A DNA stretch of 51,746 nt, taken from NCBI RefSeq assembly GCF_900110645.1, contig NZ_FOFB01000038.1, positions 1 through 51,746 of the forward strand, read 5' to 3'. This document shows, piece after piece, positions 8,376 through 17,146 of the stretch; within the stretch, counting starts at the first letter, position 1, and each line of letters opens with the position of its first letter. This DNA comes from Neolewinella agarilytica. GTDB taxonomy: Bacteria > Bacteroidota > Bacteroidia > Chitinophagales > Saprospiraceae. Below the pieces are notes generated by a model. It did not search any database, was not told the origin of the DNA, and worked only from the letters and a program-made list of their open reading frames with translations. The translations under genes and the position numbers were made by a program.

Positions 8376-10253
8376 TTAGGCTGCAAAAGAAATTTCTACT
8401 CCGTAGCCCTCGCCCGCCATAACGCGGACGTTTCCCTTTAGTTTTTTAGTCAGCAATCTGATCAGGTTATTACCAAAGGAAGTGCTATCTGCATGTTCTT
8501 TTGCCGAGGTCACTCCCACCCCGTCATCAATTACGGCTAATCGGAATTGGTCCTTTTCCTGGTGTAATACAATCTCTATTGTTCCTTCCCGACCTACGGG
8601 AAAGGCGTACTTCAAAGAGTTCGTGACCAACTCATTCACAATCAACCCTAATGGAATCGCCTTGTCAACATCGAGGATAATTTCCTCCACATCATAGAAA
8701 ATGTCGACTTGTCCTTCCAGCAAGTAGGTCCTGATCAGGGTATCTCCCAGATCATTAAGGTAATCGGACATTTGAACCGTCGTTACTTCATCTCCCTGAT
8801 ACAGTTTTTTGTGAATAAGGCCCATGGCGTTCACCCTGGTCTGACTTTCCCGCAGGGCCTCGCGCCCTTTGGCGTCATCAGAATCCAGCCCGCGCTGTTG
8901 CAGCTGAAGCAGACTGGAAATAACCTGAAGGTTGTTTTTAACCCGGTGGTGGATCTCGCCGATCAAGGTTTCTTTATCAGCCAGTAATTGTTCGTTTTCA
9001 AAGTTCCTCTTCTTGAGTCGCCGGCTCAGCAGATAGAAAACTACTCCGGCAACAAATGCCAGCACAAAGCCGAAGATCGTTGCGTAAAGACTGATTCGCT
9101 GACGGGCCAACTGTTCTTCCTGCAACTGAATTTGAACTTCCTTTTCTTCAGCCTTGTACTTCTCTTCCAGTTCCAGCAGGTTTCTGATGTTTTTCACTGA
9201 CTGAAGCGAATCCTGCTGCGCCTTCATTAATTTTCCGTACCAGACAACCGTATCGTATTGCGATTGATTCAGCCCCACGGTTTGCAGCATTTGATAGGCC
9301 TTCTTTAATTCCAGCGGGGAATTTGATTTTTCCCTGATAGAGCGGACCAACCCAAGCAATAGCCCCCTGGATTCATCATGGCGCCCGATCCGCTGTAACA
9401 ACAGACCTTTATTTATTTTCAACCAGTCAAAAGAGGCTTCTCCCTCCCAGTCTTTTAATAGTTCATAATCCTTAAGAGCCTCGTCGTAATTACCGAGCAT
9501 TAGGTGAGATTCCGCATGTGCACTCAGTGCATTTCCCTTCTCAAACTGCAGCTTATACTCTCTTGCTAACGCTAACGATTTCTCAGCCATTACCAAGCCC
9601 TCTTCCGGACGCCCCAGTATATTGAGATTCTCCGCCGCATTACTGAAACATAAAACCTGAAGATCAACGTATCCACTTTGCTCTGCCAGTGCGATAGCCA
9701 TAGAATCATACCTTACCGTCAACTCATTATCTCCTAAGGACGAACTCAATCCGGCTAATATCTGATATGTTTCCGCCTCGTAGTAAAACTGCCCCGAATC
9801 ATGATAAATTTTCGCACGGGCTGTAGCGAGTTCGGCGCATTCTTCAGTATCCCCAATGACCATCAGCATCTGCATTTTGGTGGCATACGCTCTGGCTAAC
9901 AGATCCTCCTGCTTGCTCTTGTAAGCAAAAGAAATGGCCTTATCTATCGCTACTAAGCCTTCTTCAATTCTACCCGTATTGAGGTAATAGACGCCACGAT
10001 TAGAATGAACGATCCCCAGGGTCCAGAAATCGTTCAACTCCTGTGCCAGCCTCAGCGGATGCTCAAACATTGAATCCGGAACTACCTCCCCTGCATTGAT
10101 TACTTCAACAAGAAGTTCGCTCAATTGCTCTAATTGAACTGAGTCCCGGGGGCTGGAAAGTATTGTCTCCAACCGATCAGAGTACGACTGCCCGGACAGG
10201 AAAGTAGTCAGCAGAAAACAAAGTATCAGGGAGGAGAGACTAATGCCGTTCAT
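8376..10253 (-). CDS. TPR-containing HisKA_2 sensor histidine kinase
   Basis: A 625-aa membrane sensor. The N-terminal signal sequence (to about residue 22, FLSGQ) exports a helical, TPR-like sensor domain (about 30-345) to the periplasm. A short coiled coil rich in E/K/Q (345-388) leads into one membrane span (388-410). In the cytoplasm, the HisKA_2 dimerisation domain carries EIHHRVKNNLQ with His436 as probable phospho-acceptor. A HATPase_c domain follows, with N box NELVTNSLKYAF and G box DDGVG, to the end. It probably phosphorylates the convergent LytTR regulator. The receiver-like gene 55 bp upstream on the same strand may be co-transcribed. Confidence 0.9.
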   Translation of the reverse strand: MNGISLSSLILCFLLTTFLSGQSYSDRLETILSSPRDSVQLEQLSELLVEVINAGEVVPDSMFEHPLRLAQELNDFWTLGIVHSNRGVYYLNTGRIEEGLVAIDKAISFAYKSKQEDLLARAYATKMQMLMVIGDTEECAELATARAKIYHDSGQFYYEAETYQILAGLSSSLGDNELTVRYDSMAIALAEQSGYVDLQVLCFSNAAENLNILGRPEEGLVMAEKSLALAREYKLQFEKGNALSAHAESHLMLGNYDEALKDYELLKDWEGEASFDWLKINKGLLLQRIGRHDESRGLLLGLVRSIREKSNSPLELKKAYQMLQTVGLNQSQYDTVVWYGKLMKAQQDSLQSVKNIRNLLELEEKYKAEEKEVQIQLQEEQLARQRISLYATIFGFVLAFVAGVVFYLLSRRLKKRNFENEQLLADKETLIGEIHHRVKNNLQVISSLLQLQQRGLDSDDAKGREALRESQTRVNAMGLIHKKLYQGDEVTTVQMSDYLNDLGDTLIRTYLLEGQVDIFYDVEEIILDVDKAIPLGLIVNELVTNSLKYAFPVGREGTIEIVLHQEKDQFRLAVIDDGVGVTSAKEHADSTSFGNNLIRLLTKKLKGNVRVMAGEGYGVEISFAA

Positions 10254-10308
10254 TAAGAACTTTTTTCACAGCAACGATCAGTACAATATAAACAAAGTTA
10301 CTCATTTA

Positions 10309-10710
10309 TTAGCCTTTACTCAGAATGTCCTGCAAACGCAACAAGCATTCCTGCAGAAGATAAGGCTTAAACAAAATTTCCTGCCGCCCACTAAAGTATC
10401 GATTGCGTTCAAGTTCTGTATATCGAGATGCCGTAATCATCAGACTAGGCAGCGCATAGTGATTAGCCAGGTATTGCCCCAGCTCAAGGCCGTCTGTCCC
10501 CCCCGGATATTTAGCATTAATCAGCGCAACATCGAAAAGGTTACGTTCACATAACCAAAGCGCTTTTTCAGGGTTTTCAACCCTGTAAGCCTTCCAGCCA
10601 GCCTCCTTTAGTGCTTCTTCAAGCAGGTAACCCTGTAATGCGTCTTTTTCCACCATAAGAACATGGTAGCCTGTGGTTGCACATACTGGAACGATGCCTG
10701 AATCGATCAT
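10309..10710 (-). CDS. Pseudo-receiver domain protein
   Basis: A 133-aa stand-alone receiver-like protein. The alpha/beta pattern of a CheY fold is clear: YHVLMVEKD, FDVALINAKYPGGTDGLELG, LPSLMITAS and EILFKPY. The phospho-acceptor Asp is replaced by Asn65 (ALINAK where active family members have LMD), and the acidic pocket is only partly kept (Glu21, Lys22, Asp23). The Thr (93) and Lys (115) remain. It therefore probably cannot be phosphorylated in the usual way and may act as a fixed-state adaptor or decoy. It lies upstream of the TPR kinase on the same strand, which suggests a role in that pathway. The start is ATG 10710; no better internal start is evident. Confidence 0.75.
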   Translation of the reverse strand: MIDSGIVPVCATTGYHVLMVEKDALQGYLLEEALKEAGWKAYRVENPEKALWLCERNLFDVALINAKYPGGTDGLELGQYLANHYALPSLMITASRYTELERNRYFSGRQEILFKPYLLQECLLRLQDILSKG

Positions 10711-10829
10711 GTATCAAATATATCGACGCACAATTTCAGGGTGGAAATTTCTCAGGAAAAGCGACCGTTCTTCCCGGGAACAGAAGCTCTTTTATAGTGA
10801 ATGGCCAACGGGCAACAGCAGAATACTTC

Positions 10830-12710
10830 TCATTCCAGCAAAACAACCCTGGCCCGAAACAGCTTCCCGCTACTTTCCTCTCTGACGAGTAAAAAGTAAC
10901 TACCTGAGGGCAAGGCACCCAAAGACAAATCACTGCCTGATCTCCTCTCCCGGGCCATTACCAGCTGCCCGGTAGCGTTATATACCCGAAGGCTGTGCAA
11001 ACCTTCAACCCCTTCCATCCGCATCATCCCGTCGTTAGGGTTGGGATAAATGGTTAATACGCCCGGGGTAAAAGCAATATCCGTAGCCGAAGTCGTAGCG
11101 GAACAGCTCCCCGCCATATTCTCCAGAATGGCCTTGTACTTCGGAGCGGGGATCAGCGCCGTATCCTGATCCATCGTCTCCAGCATACCCCAGCTCCCGA
11201 ACTGGGGGCTGCGGGGAGCAACGAAGGAGAAGTTCATCAGTTCCAGCGGTCTTCCTTTATCGTCAACCAGTGTGCGGAGAAGATCAAACCACTCATTATA
11301 CAGATTGTACATGGATGTATCCCGCTGAACATCAATCAGGGCCTGCTCGTAGCTGGGAACAACGCCAAAGGGATTAGGCGTCAGGTGCTGCCCGCCTTCA
11401 TAACAAGCCAGCGGCTTGTTGATCCGGTCGGCTACCTCCGTTTTGATGTCGGAGAGATAAGCAAAACCCGTAGGCATTGATGCCCGTGCGAGCCGGGCCA
11501 CATCCGCTACCGTAGCACCGGCCCCTAAGCCGTCAAGCTCCGCCTCCGCCTCATCCGTGAAGCCGAAGTAGAAGGTGGGAGAAACGAAATCAAAGGACGC
11601 CGAGTCGACGTTAAAAGCTACCCGTTGCGCCACATCAAGCCAACCGGCCTGCACCCCCACCACTCGGCTGGTCCGCTCGGGCACCCCGGCGTATTCCTCC
11701 GTCCATACGTCGAGCATATTCTGAATGAAAGTGGTTGTCCCCTCCGGCCAGGAAATTCCGGGGATCTCACAACCATAACGATTGGCCCACTGGGCCTGCG
11801 GAAAGATCCAGTTCCAGATTTCGTTGCTGTATTCAACGTAGAGGTGGCGCTCCGGCTCCAGGTTATCGCGAAAGAAGCGGGCCATTTCCCGGACATAGTC
11901 TTCGCTGGCGGTATGTGGCACACACACCCATCCGTCTTTGTCGTAATCGTTCATGAAGCGGACCATCATTTCGTAGGGAATGCCCTTGCTGTGCGTCCAG
12001 GTGTAGAAATCTGGCTGGCTGCGGCCAGCCCAGTCGGTCAGGCTGCCATCCCCCGTTTCTCCGGCTTTAGTGCCCCAGCCGTTGGTGGATCCCCAGTCCA
12101 TAAAGCGGACCGTTTGAAATACATCCACCTTCTCCAGCCAGACGGGGTTGAAGGGCTGCTCCAAGTAAGTGGCTTCGGAGCCGGGCATGAGCAGGCGGAT
12201 ATTATGGATAGGATCAGCCATTTCGCTGCGAACGATCTTGATTTCCACCACTCCGTCAATGCGGTTAACGAGATCAAATGTAGCCCGACGGTCATCAGCC
12301 AGGACGGTCAGGTTTTCGTAGGTACCGAAGAAGGAAAGCTCTCCGTCTCCGTCCCAGAGAACAGTATATTGACCCAGCGGCCAACCATCGGTTTTGCCCC
12401 AGATGGTAGCGACCTGCTGCGGATACACCGAGCCGTTCACCATCTGTGGCGCATGGGTCGGGTAACCGTCGGGCCGGTAGCTGAGACTGTCCGCAAATTC
12501 AGAATTGAAGGGGGAGGCCGGGTCGCCAACCGACTTTGTGTACCACTCCCGGCTGTTCCGCATCAGATCCACGAAGGGTAATTCAGTGCCGTAGTCCGCC
12601 AGACCGGCCAGGTTAGTACCCATGGCGAGTTTGCAGCTGTCGGGGAGCTGGGCGTGGGCGCCGACGCAGGTGCAAAGAAGTACTCCGATGGAAAGCAAAA
12701 ACTTAATCAT
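10830..12710 (-). CDS. Secreted glycosidase-like protein with T9SS sorting domain
   Basis: A 626-aa exported protein. The start at 12710 gives a clean signal peptide (MIKFLLSIGVLLC...GAHAQ); the longer ORF to 12767 adds no export logic. The body resembles a TIM-barrel clan-A glycoside hydrolase: YVEYSNEIWNW near residue 297 looks like the acid/base Asn-Glu motif, and ACYEGGQH near 438 like the nucleophile Glu. The substrate is unknown; homologues of this type are often annotated as cellulose-binding or hypothetical. The last 75 residues are a type A T9SS domain (IYPNPNDG, LRVYNATGQLV, GSYFLLV). The DNA of the signal peptide contains a near-exact copy of the dispersed repeat (12655-12675). Confidence 0.82.
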   Translation of the reverse strand: MIKFLLSIGVLLCTCVGAHAQLPDSCKLAMGTNLAGLADYGTELPFVDLMRNSREWYTKSVGDPASPFNSEFADSLSYRPDGYPTHAPQMVNGSVYPQQVATIWGKTDGWPLGQYTVLWDGDGELSFFGTYENLTVLADDRRATFDLVNRIDGVVEIKIVRSEMADPIHNIRLLMPGSEATYLEQPFNPVWLEKVDVFQTVRFMDWGSTNGWGTKAGETGDGSLTDWAGRSQPDFYTWTHSKGIPYEMMVRFMNDYDKDGWVCVPHTASEDYVREMARFFRDNLEPERHLYVEYSNEIWNWIFPQAQWANRYGCEIPGISWPEGTTTFIQNMLDVWTEEYAGVPERTSRVVGVQAGWLDVAQRVAFNVDSASFDFVSPTFYFGFTDEAEAELDGLGAGATVADVARLARASMPTGFAYLSDIKTEVADRINKPLACYEGGQHLTPNPFGVVPSYEQALIDVQRDTSMYNLYNEWFDLLRTLVDDKGRPLELMNFSFVAPRSPQFGSWGMLETMDQDTALIPAPKYKAILENMAGSCSATTSATDIAFTPGVLTIYPNPNDGMMRMEGVEGLHSLRVYNATGQLVMARERRSGSDLSLGALPSGSYFLLVREESSGKLFRARVVLLE

Positions 12711-13315
12711 GCTGGCAGAAATGTTTAGTTTGACAAGGTACGGTTTTACGCGAAAGAGATTACACATTGTTCCTTAAAGGCCAGAAGAGCCCACTACCGA
12801 AAACAAAAGCATTGAGACCAGTTTTTTGTTACCAGAGAGGAGTCTCCGGAGGTTTCCCAAATGATTCTGGTGTTCTGATCTTGAAGACTTGAAGTAAGGT
12901 TTTCAGAAACTGAAAGGTCTTTCCCTCAACTCCTTTTCGCCTCCCGCTCCTCCGAAAAAATATACAATGCAAGAGCTTCGGGGCTCCTGAATACAAGCCG
13001 GCATCCGCTACGCACAATCGGGCTCCACCCAGCGTGGTCCTTTTCCAAAGGAGTTGACAGGCTGAAGGAAAGCCAGTCTCGGAACTGGAATCTGAACCGC
13101 CCCTACAAAGAGCAGGATTCGTTTTTCTTGTTATCCCTGCTCTTCGAAGAGTCTTTTCCCTGCACCTGCGGCCGCGCCCAAAGAAGCCTCCTTCCCTGCG
13201 AATAGTGCAGGTTCTTTGAAAACCTTTTAAGAGATCGTAGGTGCTCAAAATCGCCGAAACATTCGCGCGCAGCTAGCGAATAGAGCGGGCGTCGCTTTGA
13301 TATCCTGAAATTCTA
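12711..13315. other. Intergenic region, no supported gene
   Basis: A 139-codon open frame on the minus strand (12829-13248) has Arg/Gly/Cys-rich composition, no recognisable motif, and runs through a dispersed repeat, so I do not call it a gene. An inverted repeat ATTCGC/GCGAAT sits at 13261-13281, just after the Mrr gene, and could help end its transcript, though there is no T tract. Confidence 0.5.
13161..13183 (+). repeat. GC-rich dispersed repeat, copy C
   Basis: Contains TGCACCTGCGGCCGCGCCCA followed by AAG, the GGCC variant of the family with the 8-bp palindrome GCGGCCGC at its centre. Positions 13162-13180 are identical to a stretch inside the glutamine-synthetase-like gene (15904-15922, opposite strand). 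Confidence 0.7.
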
Positions 13316-14278
13316 TCAGACCACCTCTCCTTCAAAGTAATCAGTATCTACTCGCTTTACTAAATAAGTGTCTTTTATGGATACTCCGATATTATGAGTT
13401 ATCATGAGTTCTGCCAACCGCTCACCATTAATCCGAACGAGGCTATAATCATTACGTGGAATGTAATTCCAAGCATCTTGGGTAAAATCGGAAGTAGTAA
13501 TAAACACCCCTTTCTTTGCTCCTTCCTGAGCTAGTGCACCAACAAATTTCTGTATTTCTGGACGCCCTACATTCCCTTCCCAGCGCTTCGCCTGAATGTA
13601 AATCTTATCCAACCCCAAAGTATCTTCATTTATCAGGCCGTCAATACCGCCGTCCTGGCCAGACCGGGTACGTGTACCATTAGCAGCATCTGCACCACCA
13701 TACCCCATGGCAATAAGCAAATCGACTACGAGTTGCTCAAAAAATTGAAAGCTTTTTGCTTTTACCTTTTCAAGCACCTCTTTGGCTAAGGCCTTCTGCA
13801 AACTAAGATATACGTTTTTGATTTCAATATCCGGCGTGTCGACGCCCTTACCAACAGATTGAGGTAGTGGCATATTTACGTCATTATCCCCTTCATCAGT
13901 GCTCGAATTAGAATCCGTAGAATGAAAAGCCGCAAATTCCTCTGAATAATCTTTCAAAAACCGTACATCTAATTTTTCCGGCGGATGCTCAAGAAGTTGC
14001 TCTCCTTTTGATGTTATTGTCACCTGTCCTCGTTCAGGCTGTTCTAGCAAACCAGCATTTTTCAAATATGTCTTTGACCAAGCTATCCGATTGTGGTATA
14101 ATTTCTGACGACCACTCGGTATTTGCTCTTCCCTTGCTTGGTCGCTTAGTTGAAAAGTATCTGCCAATGTCTCATAAATATCTCGTACCGCGTAAATCTT
14201 ACCATCACTTATCGCCTGCAGGTAAGGCAGAAAAAAGCTCTGAAAGTCCGGGACAGTATCGTTACTCATTTTCATCAT
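13316..14278 (-). CDS. mrr: Mrr-type restriction endonuclease
   Basis: A 320-aa type IV restriction enzyme that would cut modified foreign DNA. The N-terminal half (about residues 15-115) is an Mrr_N winged-helix-like DNA-binding domain. An acidic linker (about 118-150) follows. The C-terminal Mrr_cat PD-(D/E)xK nuclease contains FEQLVVDLLIAMGYGG, GGIDG with Asp213, and YIQAKRW with Gln229 and Lys231, then GRPEIQKFVGAL and KGVFITTS. All expected catalytic residues are present. The gene is visibly more AT-rich than its neighbours, as expected for a mobile defence gene. The first of several Met codons (M1, M2, M4) is used; which is real is open. A truncated restriction-like fragment lies directly upstream. 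Confidence 0.9.
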   Translation of the reverse strand: MMKMSNDTVPDFQSFFLPYLQAISDGKIYAVRDIYETLADTFQLSDQAREEQIPSGRQKLYHNRIAWSKTYLKNAGLLEQPERGQVTITSKGEQLLEHPPEKLDVRFLKDYSEEFAAFHSTDSNSSTDEGDNDVNMPLPQSVGKGVDTPDIEIKNVYLSLQKALAKEVLEKVKAKSFQFFEQLVVDLLIAMGYGGADAANGTRTRSGQDGGIDGLINEDTLGLDKIYIQAKRWEGNVGRPEIQKFVGALAQEGAKKGVFITTSDFTQDAWNYIPRNDYSLVRINGERLAELMITHNIGVSIKDTYLVKRVDTDYFEGEVV

Positions 14279-14353
14279 TTATTGACATGAATGTATCATT
14301 TTGGCAGGTACTTCCTCCTTGACTACGACCTTGCAATTTGCATACAGATCCGC

Positions 14354-14440
14354 TTAGTCTTTCCCCTGCACGGCCCAGCCCGCGGCACGAAGTTGTTCAT
14401 CAATCTGGTCACGAGCAATTTGCTCCGGGTTTTGGTTCAT
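14354..14440 (-). pseudogene. 28-codon remnant of a type I restriction R-subunit-like N-terminus
   Basis: A short complete ORF, ATG at 14440 to TAA at 14354. It begins MNQNPEQIARDQIDEQLR and continues AAGWAVQGKD before the stop. This resembles the opening of EcoEI/HsdR-type type I restriction R subunits and related DEAD-box helicases, which often read NPEQxARxxIDxxLxxAGW. The remaining roughly 700-1000 residues of such a protein are absent. A TACCTTGG box about 40 bp upstream could be its old promoter. It ends 75 bp before the Mrr start on the same strand, suggesting a decayed defence island. The similarity is from memory of the family, so a profile search is needed. Confidence 0.5.
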
Positions 14441-14521
14441 GAGGTGGTCTCTTGAGCGGTCGGTGCGAGCCAAGGTACGCATTATTGACCGGTCCTAACC
14501 ATTATCTTTACCCTGCCCTTC

Positions 14522-14665
14522 AGGGTCTCAAAGCGGCCCCGCACCTGCGGCGAAGCAAGCAGGCAAGTGGGGTTCTTTGAGCGCCCGGATTCTTAGTCCC
14601 GGGCGCTCAAAGAACCCTCTTATTTCCGCGCTGCGCTCGCGGAAAGAAAGCCGCTTTGAGACCCT
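14522..14665. repeat. 144-bp multi-branched inverted-repeat element
   Basis: Perfect outer arms of 16 bp (14522-14537 with 14650-14665) enclose a 19-bp perfect hairpin (14570-14588 with 14599-14617, loop 14589-14598), an 8-bp hairpin (14623-14630 with 14638-14645) and a weaker stem (about 14537-14571) that includes the dispersed-repeat core GCACCTGCGG. Together they can fold as a closed multi-arm junction. There is no ORF or T tract. It could be a MITE-like or REP-like element, a recombination site, or a structured RNA. Confidence 0.8.
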
Positions 14666-14726
14666 CATCAAAGTCCCCAGCTTAACGAGTAGCCCCTAAC
14701 TTTACCCCCGCCCCAACCCACCCCTC

Positions 14727-16064
14727 ATGCAAAACCTCCTACCCTGGCTAAAAGCCCAAACCCACGACCACCTGAAAATCGGCCTCACCGACCTCGACGG
14801 CGTCCTGCGGGCCAAATACCTCTCCCGGAAGAAAGTCCTCAGCGGGCTGGAAAAAGGGCTGGGCTTTTGTAACGTCGTTTTTCAATGGGACATCGGCGAC
14901 GCCCTCTACGGCAACGGGCTGGCCGAAGCGGGCTTTGCTGACGGGCCGGCGGCCTACGCCGCCGGCACCCAACGCAATATCCCCTGGGAGGACAACCTCC
15001 CTTTCCTGCTGGCCGACTTCCACGGCGCGCCGGCCGGGCCGGCGGCCCGGGGCTGCCCCCGCAGCCTGCTGCGACGGGTCATCGCTAAAGCGGAGGCGAT
15101 GGGCTTCTCGGCCCGATTCGGGCCGGAATACGAGTGGTTCGCCTACCGGGAGACGCCCGCGGAACTGGCCGCAAAAGACTACCAGAATGCCCGCCCGCTC
15201 ACGCCCGGCATGTTCGGCTATTCCGGCCTGCGTACCAGCCAGAACGGCGACTATTTCAAGGACCTCTTCACCCAGCTTACCGCCTTTGGGGTGGAGCTGG
15301 AAGGGCTGCATACCGAGACCGGCCCCGGTGCTCTCGAGGCCGCCATCGCTCACCAGCCGGCGCTGGAGGCAGCTGACCGGGCCGTTCTCTTCAAGCAGGG
15401 CGTCAAAGAAATCAGTTACCAACATGGCATCGTGGCAAGCTTTATGGCCAAGCCCTCCGCTGACCTGCCCGGCTGCGGCGGGCATCTGCACCAGTCTCTT
15501 TGGCGGGGAGAGGAAAATATATTTCACGACTCCCAAAGCCCCGATGGCATCAGCCAGACGATGCTTCATTACCTCTCCGGACAACTGACGCTGCTCCCGG
15601 AAATTCTACCCCTCTTTGCCCCAACCGTCAACAGCTACAAGCGCTACGTGGCCGGCTCCTGGGCCGCTACACGGGCTAACTGGGGCATTGACAACCGGAC
15701 CGTCGCCCTGCGCGCCATCCCCGGCGGCGGCAGCGCTACCCGCCTGGAGACCCGGGTGCCGGGAGCGGACGCCAACCCTTACCTCGTCATGGCCGCAGCG
15801 CTGGCGGCGGGGCTTTATGGCATCGAGCATGAGCTCGAAGCTCCGGCACCGGTAGCGGGCAGTGCCTACGAGCAAACAATAGGGGTCGTTCTACCCACAG
15901 ATCTGGGCGCGGCCGCAGGTGCCATGAAGAACTCGGAGAAAGCAAGGGCTTGCTTCGGTGATGACTTTTGCGCACATTTCGTACGCAGTCGGGAATGGGA
16001 ATGGCAACAGTATCAACGAGCTGTCACCGACTGGGAAAGAAGCCGTTACTTTGAGCTAGTATGA
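14727..16064 (+). CDS. Glutamine-synthetase-family ligase
   Basis: A 445-aa glutamine-synthetase-fold ligase, which would activate a glutamate-type carboxylate with ATP and join it to ammonia or an amine. The N-terminal beta-grasp is IGLTDLDGVLRAKYL. The catalytic core shows FGPEYEWF (metal Glu), GPGALEAAIAH, ASFMAKP, GGHLHQSLW, KRYVAGSWAATRANWG with DNRTVALR, and RLETRVPGADANPYLVMAA. It lacks the adenylylation-loop Tyr of classic GlnA and belongs to the GlnA-like/PuuA-like group, so gamma-glutamylation of an amine is as likely as glutamine synthesis. The gene is very GC-rich. It overlaps the next gene by 4 bp (ATGA), implying coupled translation with an APH-like kinase. Confidence 0.88.
   Translation: MQNLLPWLKAQTHDHLKIGLTDLDGVLRAKYLSRKKVLSGLEKGLGFCNVVFQWDIGDALYGNGLAEAGFADGPAAYAAGTQRNIPWEDNLPFLLADFHGAPAGPAARGCPRSLLRRVIAKAEAMGFSARFGPEYEWFAYRETPAELAAKDYQNARPLTPGMFGYSGLRTSQNGDYFKDLFTQLTAFGVELEGLHTETGPGALEAAIAHQPALEAADRAVLFKQGVKEISYQHGIVASFMAKPSADLPGCGGHLHQSLWRGEENIFHDSQSPDGISQTMLHYLSGQLTLLPEILPLFAPTVNSYKRYVAGSWAATRANWGIDNRTVALRAIPGGGSATRLETRVPGADANPYLVMAAALAAGLYGIEHELEAPAPVAGSAYEQTIGVVLPTDLGAAAGAMKNSEKARACFGDDFCAHFVRSREWEWQQYQRAVTDWERSRYFELV
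15904..15922 (-). repeat. Dispersed-repeat core inside the GS-like gene
   Basis: The minus strand reads GCACCTGCGGCCGCGCCCA, 19 of 19 identical to intergenic copy C. It encodes LGAAAGA on the coding strand, near the C-terminus. In such a GC-rich gene an Ala/Gly run could produce this by chance. Confidence 0.4.
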
Positions 16065-17083
16065 AAAATTATAAAAAGATCATCCGCTACGCCTGGCATG
16101 CCTACGACCACACAAGGACAATTGACCGGATTACGGACATCAGCGCGAAAGTGTCTACCAACCATGTCTATAAAGTAGAATTGACGGACGGCAATGTCGT
16201 CATCGCTAAACTGACCATTTTCGGCAACTTCGAGTCCTTCGCCGAAGACCACACCATCATCAACGTGCTGGCCAACAACCTGCCCGTCCGCTACGGCAAC
16301 TTCCTCAGCCGGGCACTGATGAAGGGGCAAAACCTGTTCTTCCACCGCTACATTGATGACAAGCAGGACGCCTGGGTCATCTTCTACCGCCCCATCCACA
16401 TCGTGGAGAACCCGCCAAAAAAGCTGAAGCTCAAGCAGGTCCGGCAGTTTGGCCGCGAGATGGCCCGCTTCCATAAAGACTGCACGCTGGTGTCCAACAC
16501 CCTGCCGCAGTCCGGCCGGGACATGACCACCGACGTCAACGCACTACTGGTAAGCGCCCGCGAAGACTACCCGAAGCACTATCCGCTGATCGCCAAACAC
16601 TGCCAGCTCTTCCTGGAAAACACCTTCCGGATCAACGTTCACGGCTTTAAGAAAATTCCCATTTTTGTGGACTGGAATATCGGCAATTTCTCCATTGACG
16701 GAGACGGCATGATGACCAGCCGGTGGGACTACGACTGGTTCCGGATGTCAACCCGGGTGGCCGACTTCTATTTCCTCAGCCGGGTAGTTTCCAAGGTGGG
16801 CGATAAAACCGTTTTCACCTACGAAGCGGACCGACTCATGGAGCCCCGCTTTATTGAATTCCTCAAAGCTTACCACAAGGTTTTCCCTCTTTCCCGCCAG
16901 GAGGTACTCTTCATCAAAGAAGCCTATCGTTTCTTTCTGCTCAACTACGTATTGCGGTTAGGGCGCTATTTTTTCCGGCCAAAGTTTGCTAAAAAGCTGG
17001 CGCGCGAAGTCCTCAACGAGCATCTCATTACGCTCGATGAAAAGATCGACACGGAGCGGCTTCTGGCGGCTCTTCGCCTCTAG
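16061..17083 (+). CDS. APH/choline-kinase-like phosphotransferase
   Basis: A 340-aa protein of the aminoglycoside-phosphotransferase / choline-kinase fold. The N-lobe has NHVYKVELTDGNVVIAKLT with the ATP-binding Lys. In the C-lobe the catalytic loop reads IFVDWNIGNFSID, in place of the common HGDxxxxN, keeping Asp and Asn. The metal-binding motif is WDYDWF. It probably phosphorylates a hydroxyl group of a small metabolite. It starts inside the last codons of the glutamine-synthetase-like gene (ATGA overlap) and is followed 63 bp later by a HAD phosphatase. The three may form one small-molecule pathway. Antibiotic resistance is an alternative, but nothing specific supports it. Confidence 0.8.
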   Translation: MKNYKKIIRYAWHAYDHTRTIDRITDISAKVSTNHVYKVELTDGNVVIAKLTIFGNFESFAEDHTIINVLANNLPVRYGNFLSRALMKGQNLFFHRYIDDKQDAWVIFYRPIHIVENPPKKLKLKQVRQFGREMARFHKDCTLVSNTLPQSGRDMTTDVNALLVSAREDYPKHYPLIAKHCQLFLENTFRINVHGFKKIPIFVDWNIGNFSIDGDGMMTSRWDYDWFRMSTRVADFYFLSRVVSKVGDKTVFTYEADRLMEPRFIEFLKAYHKVFPLSRQEVLFIKEAYRFFLLNYVLRLGRYFFRPKFAKKLAREVLNEHLITLDEKIDTERLLAALRL

Positions 17084-17146
17084 ACAATGCCTTAGTTCTG
17101 ACCCATTGTCCGATATTCCTCTCCTATCGTCCAGAAATTCCCCGAC

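Larger units (their letters stand above)
14279..14726. other. Intergenic region between Mrr and the GS-like gene
   Basis: This 448-bp stretch holds the 28-codon restriction-like remnant (14354-14440) and the 144-bp multi-stem element (14522-14665), listed separately. A weak -7-like box, TAACTTTA (14697-14704), precedes the GS-like gene. Confidence 0.6.

Noticed and set aside
12829..13248. 139-codon open frame on the minus strand
   Set aside because: Arg/Gly/Cys-rich composition without motifs, and it runs through a dispersed intergenic repeat.
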